The notes under the pieces are model-generated. The model was given only the letters and a program-made list of their open reading frames with translations, searched no databases and was not told where the DNA came from. Of a stretch of DNA of 64,000 bases, positions 59,323-64,000 are shown one piece after another. Position numbers and translations under genes: made by a program. The stretch's first letter is position 1; the number at the start of each line of letters is the position of its first letter. Source of the stretch: Clavibacter michiganensis. Its GTDB lineage: Bacteria; Actinomycetota; Actinomycetes; Actinomycetales; Microbacteriaceae. The stretch is from assembly GCF_002151125.1 (NCBI RefSeq), contig NZ_MDJZ01000016.1, positions 372,001 to 436,000 of the forward strand. The letters run 5' to 3'.

Positions 59323-59886
59323 ATGGACACCGACCTCGACTGGCACGACCTGATCCGTCGCGCCCACAGCGGCTTCGCCGACCGCCTCGGCGCGGTCACC
59401 GACTGGACGGCCCCGACGCCCGACGTCGAGTGGGACGTCCGCGAGCTCGTGGCGCACGTCGTCGAGGAGCAGCAGTGGGTGCCGCTCCTCCTCGCCGGCC
59501 ACACCGCCGAGACCGGGAAGCCGCTCATCCGCGCGCTCGACGACGACCTCGTGGCCGAGTGGGGCCGTTACTCCCGCGAGGCGCTCCAGGCGTGGGAGGG
59601 CGTGGATCCCGAGCGGCCCGTCGTGCTGTCGACCGACCGCGTGCCCGCCCGCGAGTACCTGCGCGAGCAGCTGTCCGACGTCGTGATCCACGGCTGGGAC
59701 CTCGCGCGCGCCACCGGTGCCGACGAGCGCATCGACGACGAGCTCGTGCGCGCCACGTGGACCGTGTTCGCCCCGCAGAAGGACACGCTCGAGGCAAGCG
59801 GCCTGTTCGCGTCGCCCGTGCCGGTCGCCGAGGACGCCCCGCTGCAGGTGCGGCTGCTCGCGCTGACGGGCCGCGACGCCCGGTAG
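59323..59886 (+). CDS. TIGR03086-like DinB-fold protein
   Basis: A 187-residue protein of the mycothiol-dependent maleylpyruvate isomerase/DinB superfamily (TIGR03086-type). The N-terminal WDVRELVAHVVEEQQWVPLL and the C-terminal LSDVVIHGWDLARATGADER carry the conserved His and Asp residues for a metal site. Such proteins use mycothiol in several actinobacterial reactions, but most have no known substrate. It has its own upstream region and ends before a hairpin. Confidence 0.85.
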   Translation: MDTDLDWHDLIRRAHSGFADRLGAVTDWTAPTPDVEWDVRELVAHVVEEQQWVPLLLAGHTAETGKPLIRALDDDLVAEWGRYSREALQAWEGVDPERPVVLSTDRVPAREYLREQLSDVVIHGWDLARATGADERIDDELVRATWTVFAPQKDTLEASGLFASPVPVAEDAPLQVRLLALTGRDAR

Positions 59887-59908
59887 CCCGGGAATGATCT
59901 GACGGGCC

Positions 59909-59929
59909 CCCGCCCGATGCGAGGGCGGG
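59909..59929 (+). terminator. hairpin terminator before hemQ
   Basis: CCCGCCC (59909-59915) pairs with GGGCGGG (59923-59929) around GATGCGA, followed by TCTCC, 22 nt after the stop of the TIGR03086-like gene. Confidence 0.7.
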
Positions 59930-59942
59930 TCTCCACGAGACG

Positions 59943-59948
59943 TACCAT
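59943..59948 (+). promoter_or_regulatory. -10 box of leaderless hemQ operon
   Basis: TACCAT ends 7 nt before the ATG at 59956 and overlaps an in-frame ATG at 59947, which argues for 59956 as the start. There is no spaced Shine-Dalgarno. Confidence 0.4.
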
Positions 59949-59955
59949 GGGGATC

Positions 59956-60726
59956 ATGAGCATCCCGGCTGCCGAGTCGGCGGCATCTCAGGTCCCCCCG
60001 ATCGAGTCCCCCGGAGAGGCCCGTCCTGACGACGGGTCGACCCCCGAGGCATCCCCCAGCGGATACGCCCTCTGGGCCGTCCTCCGCCGCGATCCGCAGC
60101 GCCCCGACGACCTCGACGGCCGCGAGGTCCCCGGTGCCGTCGACGAGCTCGACGGCATCGTGGCCATCGTCGAGGCGGAGGGCGTCACCGTCCGCGGCTT
60201 CTACGACGTCTCCGGCATGCGCGCCGACGCCGACCTCATGGTCTGGATCCACGGCCCCCAGATGGAGACCCTGCAGTGGGCCTTCCGCGAGATCCGCCGC
60301 GCGCGCCTCGTCCGCGCGCTCATCCCGTCGTGGAGCGCCGCCGGCGTCCACCGCGACGCCGAGTTCAACCGGGCCCACGTCCCCGGCTTCCTCCGGGGCG
60401 AGGAGCCGCGCGACTGGCTCTGCGTCTACCCCTTCGTCCGCTCCTACGAGTGGTACCTGCTGCCTCCCGAGGAGCGCGGGCGCATGCTCGCCCAGCACGG
60501 CCGCCAGGGCGCGGCCTTCCGCAGCGTCATCGCCAACACGGTCTCGTCGTTCGGCCTCGGCGACTACGAGTGGATCCTCCCGCTCGAGTCGAACGAGCTC
60601 GTCGACCTGGTCGACATGATGCGCGACCTGCGCAACACCGACGCGCGCCGTCACGTGCGCGAGGAGGTCCCGTTCTACACGGGCCGCCGCATCACCACCG
60701 CCGAGCTCGTGGAGGTCCTCCAGTAA
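59956..60726 (+). CDS. hemQ: coproheme decarboxylase (HemQ/ChdC)
   Basis: A 256-residue protein of the chlorite-dismutase-fold family. The stretch PFVRSYEWYLLPPEERGRML and the C-terminal DLRNTDARRHVREEVPFYTG are the HemQ/ChdC signatures. It converts coproheme III to heme b with H2O2 in the coproporphyrin-dependent pathway of Gram-positive bacteria. Chlorite dismutase is the old, misleading label. Its stop overlaps the hemH start as TAATG. It begins the operon hemQ-hemH-hemC-hemD-hemB. Confidence 0.93.
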   Translation: MSIPAAESAASQVPPIESPGEARPDDGSTPEASPSGYALWAVLRRDPQRPDDLDGREVPGAVDELDGIVAIVEAEGVTVRGFYDVSGMRADADLMVWIHGPQMETLQWAFREIRRARLVRALIPSWSAAGVHRDAEFNRAHVPGFLRGEEPRDWLCVYPFVRSYEWYLLPPEERGRMLAQHGRQGAAFRSVIANTVSSFGLGDYEWILPLESNELVDLVDMMRDLRNTDARRHVREEVPFYTGRRITTAELVEVLQ

Positions 60727-61979
60727 TGGCCGCAGTCAACCTGGGTCGCAAGCCCGCCCCCGCCACCGACGCCCCCCGCGCGCCCGGCGCCCTCGTCTCC
60801 GCCGCGAGCGAGGCCGCGAAGATGGGCCCGGCGCACGTCGAGGAGCCCGTCGCGTACGACGCGATCCTGCTGGCCTCGTTCGGCGGCCCCGAGGGTCAGG
60901 ACGACGTCATCCCGTTCCTCCGCAACGTCACCGCGGGCCGGGGGATCCCGGAGGAGCGCCTCGAGGAGGTCGCCCACCACTACCGCGCGTTCGGCGGCAT
61001 CAGCCCCATCAACGAGCAGAACCGCGAGCTGAAGGCCGCCCTCGAGGCGCGCCTCGCCGAGCGCGGCATCGACCTGCCCGTGCTGTGGGGCAACCGCAAC
61101 TGGGGCCCGTACCTAAACGACGCGCTGCGCGAGGCCGAGGAGAAGGGCTACCGCCAGCTCATCGCCGTCGCCACGAGCGCGTACAGCTCGTACTCCTCCT
61201 GCCGCCAGTACCGCGAGGACTTCGCGGACGCGCTCGAGGACACGCAGCTGCAGGGCGTCGTCCGCATCGACAAGGTGCGCCAGTTCTTCGACCACCCGGG
61301 CTTCGTCACGCCGTTCATCGAGGGCACGCGCGACGGGATCCGCGACGTCGTCGCCCACTTCGAGGCCGAGGGCGGCGAGCCCGTCGACCTGTCGAAGGAC
61401 GTCGAGATCCTCTTCTCCACGCACTCCATCCCGTCGTCGGACGCCTCGAAGTCCGGCCCGGCCGAGCGCGGCTTCGACGAGGACGGCGCCTACGCCGCGC
61501 AGCACCTCGCCGTCGCCGAGGTCGTGATGCACGAGGTGAAGCGGGAGCTCGGCATCGACCAGGACGTCCCGTGGCAGCTCGTCTACCAGTCGCGCTCCGG
61601 CCCGCCCTCGATGCCGTGGCTCGAGCCCGACGTGAACGACGCCATCGGCGAGCTGCCCGCGCAGGGCCGCCGCGCCGTCGTGATCGTGCCCCTCGGCTTC
61701 GTGAGCGACCACATGGAGGTCAAGTGGGACCTCGACAACGAGGCCACCGAGTCCGCCCAGGAGAACGGCCTCTACTCGGTGCGCGTGCCCACCCCGGGCG
61801 TGCACGCCGCGTACGTCGACGGCCTCATCGACCTCGTGCTGGAGCGCCGTGACGGCATGAAGGCGGCCGACCGCCCCCACATGACCGACCTCGGACCCTG
61901 GTACGACGTGTGCCGTCCGGGCTGCTGCGAGAACGTGCGGCTGGGCTTCAAGCCCGCCGTCTCCGGGCTGGCACCGTGA
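60726..61979 (+). CDS. hemH: coproporphyrin ferrochelatase
   Basis: A 417-residue ferrochelatase. The N-terminal LLASFGGPEGQDDVIPFL, the catalytic His in FSTHSIPSSDASKS and YQSRSGPPSMPWLEPDV are conserved. The C-terminal tail CRPGCCENVR carries three Cys, and a fourth lies in SSYSSCRQYRED. This matches the Cys set of [2Fe-2S] ferrochelatases known in actinobacteria. The N-terminal ~45 residues are an Ala/Pro extension. It inserts iron into coproporphyrin III for HemQ. TAATG and GTGA overlaps link it to its neighbours. Confidence 0.93.
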   Translation: MAAVNLGRKPAPATDAPRAPGALVSAASEAAKMGPAHVEEPVAYDAILLASFGGPEGQDDVIPFLRNVTAGRGIPEERLEEVAHHYRAFGGISPINEQNRELKAALEARLAERGIDLPVLWGNRNWGPYLNDALREAEEKGYRQLIAVATSAYSSYSSCRQYREDFADALEDTQLQGVVRIDKVRQFFDHPGFVTPFIEGTRDGIRDVVAHFEAEGGEPVDLSKDVEILFSTHSIPSSDASKSGPAERGFDEDGAYAAQHLAVAEVVMHEVKRELGIDQDVPWQLVYQSRSGPPSMPWLEPDVNDAIGELPAQGRRAVVIVPLGFVSDHMEVKWDLDNEATESAQENGLYSVRVPTPGVHAAYVDGLIDLVLERRDGMKAADRPHMTDLGPWYDVCRPGCCENVRLGFKPAVSGLAP

Positions 61980-62962
61980 CGGACGGTCCCACGACGTCGG
62001 CTCCGACGACGACGCTCCGCATCGGGACCCGGGGGAGCGCTCTCGCCCTGGCCCAGACGCGGGCGATCGCCGCGGAGATCACCGACGCGTCGGGACTCGA
62101 GGTCGAGCTCGTGCCCGTGACCACGCACGGCGACACGTCGCGCGAGTCGCTGTCGAGCCTCGGCGGCACGGGCGTGTTCGCGAGCGCGCTCCGGGAGTCG
62201 CTCCTCCGCGGCGAGTGCGACCTCGTGGTCCACTCGCTCAAGGACCTGCCGACCGCGCCGTACGCCGGCCTCACCGTGGCGTCCGTGCCGGTCCGCGAGG
62301 ATCCGCGCGACGTGCTCTGCGCGCGCGACGGCCTCACGCTGGCGACCCTGCCCCGGGGCGCCCGCATCGGCACCGGATCCCCGCGCCGCCGCGCGCAGAT
62401 CCTCGCCGAGCGCCCCGACCTCGAGGTGGTCGACATCCGCGGCAACATCGACACCCGCCTCTCCCGCGTGACCGCGGGCGACCTCGACGCCGTCGTCCTC
62501 GCGGCCGCCGGCCTCGAGCGCATCGGCCGGATCGACGCGGCCACCGAGCACCTCGACCTCGACCGCTGGCCCACCGCCCCCGGGCAGGGCGCGCTCGCGC
62601 TCGAGATCCGCGCGGAGGACGCCGAGACGCACTCGGTGGTCGGTCGCGCCGTCGAGGCCGTCGACGACCCCTTCACCCACGCCGCGGTGCTCGCGGAGCG
62701 CGGCGTGCTCGCCGCCCTCGAGGCCGGCTGCGCGGCGCCCATCGGCGCCTGGGCCACCGTCACGAGCGCCCGCCTCGCCCTCACCGCCGTGGTCTACCGA
62801 CCCGACGGCACGCAGCGCATGGCCGCGAGCCACGAGCTCGACACAGCGGGGCTCGACCTCGCGCAGCTGGGCGCTTCCGCCTCCGCGCTCTCGGGGCCCG
62901 TGTCCCGCGAGCTCCTCGACGCCGGAGCGGCCGATCTCGCGCCGCTGGGAGGGACCCGATGA
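61976..62962 (+). CDS. hemC: hydroxymethylbilane synthase
   Basis: A 328-residue enzyme that polymerises four porphobilinogens. The N-terminal [56 protein letters not shown] and [13 protein letters not shown] are intact; the Cys in the last motif binds the dipyrromethane cofactor. GTG overlaps hemH as GTGA, and the stop overlaps hemD as ATGA. All lengths are typical. Confidence 0.96.
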   Translation: MTDGPTTSAPTTTLRIGTRGSALALAQTRAIAAEITDASGLEVELVPVTTHGDTSRESLSSLGGTGVFASALRESLLRGECDLVVHSLKDLPTAPYAGLTVASVPVREDPRDVLCARDGLTLATLPRGARIGTGSPRRRAQILAERPDLEVVDIRGNIDTRLSRVTAGDLDAVVLAAAGLERIGRIDAATEHLDLDRWPTAPGQGALALEIRAEDAETHSVVGRAVEAVDDPFTHAAVLAERGVLAALEAGCAAPIGAWATVTSARLALTAVVYRPDGTQRMAASHELDTAGLDLAQLGASASALSGPVSRELLDAGAADLAPLGGTR

Positions 62963-63798
62963 CCTCGACAGACCAGAAGCCCCTGAAGGGCTGGCGCGTC
63001 CTCGTGCCCCGCGGCGGCCCATGGGGCGACGGGGTCGCCTACGACCTCCGCGCGCAGGGCGCCACGCCCGTCGTCGCGCCCATGATCAACTTCGCGGCCA
63101 CGCAGGACGGGCAGGCGCTCGAGTCGGCCCTCGCCGACCTCGCCGCCGGATCCTTCGACTGGCTCACCGTCACGAGCGCGACCACGGTCGACGTGCTCTC
63201 GTCGCACCGCGCGGTCGTGCCCGAGGGCACGCGCATCGCCGCCGTCGGGGAGACCACCGCCGCCGCGCTCGTCGCCGCCGGCTACACCGTCGACTTCGTC
63301 CCGTCCATCGACTCGTCGGCCACGGCGCTCCTCGAGGAGTGGACCGAGATGGCCGCCGGGTCCCCGCGCCGCCGCGTGCTCACCCTCCGCTCCGAGATCG
63401 CGAAGCCCACGCTCACCGACGGCCTCATCGCGCGCGGGCACGACGTCCGCTCGGTCGTCGCGTACCGCACCGTGGGCGTGCCCGTCAGCGACCGGATCCG
63501 CGAGGACGTCGCCTCCGGCCGCGTCCGCGCGATCCTCGTCACCTCGGGCAGCGTCGCCGAGCAGGTGCACCAGCAGCTGGGCGAGGTGCCCGACGGGGTG
63601 CTCATCGCCTGCATCGGGCCGCGCACCGCGAAGGACGCCCGCCGCTCGGGCGTGCGCGTGGACGTCGTCGCGTCGGAGCGGTCCGCGGCGTCGCTCATCC
63701 AGTCCCTGGTCGAGATCGCCCGCCACGAGGAGCCGCGACCCGACACCGCGGGGAGCCCCGCCCTCGCCGACCTGCTCGATCGGAGCTCCACCGAATGA
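62959..63798 (+). CDS. hemD: uroporphyrinogen-III synthase
   Basis: A 279-residue bilobed enzyme that closes hydroxymethylbilane into uroporphyrinogen III. Sequence conservation in this family is low. The call rests on the [20 protein letters not shown] start, [33 protein letters not shown] and the position between hemC and hemB. ATG 62959 has GGGAGGGA 5 nt upstream. It overlaps both neighbours as ATGA. The C-terminal ~25 residues are disordered. Confidence 0.9.
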   Translation: MTSTDQKPLKGWRVLVPRGGPWGDGVAYDLRAQGATPVVAPMINFAATQDGQALESALADLAAGSFDWLTVTSATTVDVLSSHRAVVPEGTRIAAVGETTAAALVAAGYTVDFVPSIDSSATALLEEWTEMAAGSPRRRVLTLRSEIAKPTLTDGLIARGHDVRSVVAYRTVGVPVSDRIREDVASGRVRAILVTSGSVAEQVHQQLGEVPDGVLIACIGPRTAKDARRSGVRVDVVASERSAASLIQSLVEIARHEEPRPDTAGSPALADLLDRSSTE

Positions 63799-64000
63799 CC
63801 TCCCCCTACTACCGCCCGCGCCGCCTCCGGACCTCCCCGGCCATGCGCCGGCTCACGGCCGAGACGCGCCTGCACGCCGCCGACCTCGTGCTCCCGATGT
63901 TCGTGCGCGAGGGCCTCACGGAGGCGTCGCCCATCACGTCGATGCCGGGCGTCTCCCAGCACTCGCTCGACAGCCTGCGGCGCGCGCTCGTCGAGGCCGC
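63795..64000 (+). CDS. hemB: porphobilinogen synthase (5' part, runs off window)
   Basis: The first 68 residues of delta-aminolevulinate dehydratase are visible: [20 protein letters not shown] and [20 protein letters not shown] with the usual [12 protein letters not shown]. This is the HemB N-terminal arm and first strand; the Schiff-base lysines and metal site lie beyond the window. It overlaps hemD as ATGA and continues the hemQHCDB operon. Confidence 0.95.
   Translation, partial: MTSPYYRPRRLRTSPAMRRLTAETRLHAADLVLPMFVREGLTEASPITSMPGVSQHSLDSLRRALVEA

Noticed and set aside
56881-60654. A 1257-codon open frame on the minus strand opposite the holin-like, MptB-like and hemQ genes
   Set aside because: It is antisense to several clear genes, is rich in Arg/Gly/Asp/Glu without any domain, and exists because stops are rare in this GC-rich frame.
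59956-60726. Chlorite dismutase
   Set aside because: Heme operon context and the HemQ motifs indicate coproheme decarboxylase.
1-64000. CRISPR arrays, insertion sequences, transposases
   Set aside because: No regularly spaced repeats, no inverted-repeat-flanked transposase and no recombinase gene were found on either strand.

Overview
The window is high-GC (roughly 70-75%) actinobacterial chromosome. It has many GTG and TTG starts, very short intergenic gaps, a BldC-like regulator beside the tiny ribosomal protein bS22, menaquinone genes, and a coproporphyrin-dependent heme pathway (HemQ-type decarboxylase with a Cys-rich ferrochelatase). Gene content and codon use fit a Microbacteriaceae member, most likely Clavibacter; that name is recognition, not a database result. 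I see no insertion sequence, integrase, prophage or CRISPR array, so this is core chromosome with a few accessory-looking pockets.

Layout. 1-3.9 kb: the end of a hypothetical gene, then a LacI-type regulator, an operator, a ThuA-like protein and a Gfo/Idh/MocA oxidoreductase (a small sugar locus). 3.9-5.6 kb: a GH13 glycosidase and tRNA-Arg(ACG). 5.6-7.4 kb: a coupled padR / HAAS-type membrane protein / stand-alone LuxR-type HTH operon. 7.5-17.5 kb: a YidC homologue, AlaX-type editing protein, zinc-ribbon protein, aldo/keto reductase, PlsC-type acyltransferase, panD, YihY, photolyase and a glycosyltransferase. 17.5-26.3 kb: a MarR regulator, an orphan winged-helix regulator with a leader peptide, upp, tadA, a CDF transporter, proC, ktrAB, an ArsR regulator, bldC-like and bS22. 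26.4-34.1 kb: a HAD phosphatase, glutaredoxin, Dabb protein, ABC exporter, small proteins, an LCP cell-wall ligase with an overlapping P-loop ATPase, and an archaeal-type aspS. 34.2-40.5 kb: pxpABC (5-oxoprolinase), a DUF2510 membrane protein and a UvrA2-like ATPase. 40.6-50 kb: a group-2 sigma factor, the system II cytochrome c maturation operon (ResA-like, ccdA, resB, ccsB), menC/menB/menE and csbD. 50-64 kb: a small membrane protein, a Nudix hydrolase, two tandem GNATs, then the heme cluster hemA | hemE-hemY ... hemQ-hemH-hemC-hemD-hemB, split by a YtxH / Act-Hol-X / DUF3618 / MptB-like envelope cassette and a DinB-fold protein.

How it fits together. The cytochrome c maturation, menaquinone and heme genes are a respiratory chain assembly block. 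Nearly all operon junctions use GTGA or ATGA overlaps (translational coupling), and many monocistronic genes have a TANNNT -10 box 5-8 nt before the start codon, so they probably make leaderless mRNAs. The palindrome GGATCC is scattered through the window far more often than composition predicts and in all three codon phases, which is the most unusual global signal here. The best regulatory curiosities are the leader peptide and spacer palindrome upstream of the orphan winged-helix regulator, the operator plus 22-codon upstream ORF of the ThuA-like gene, and the stand-alone LuxR-type HTH protein.
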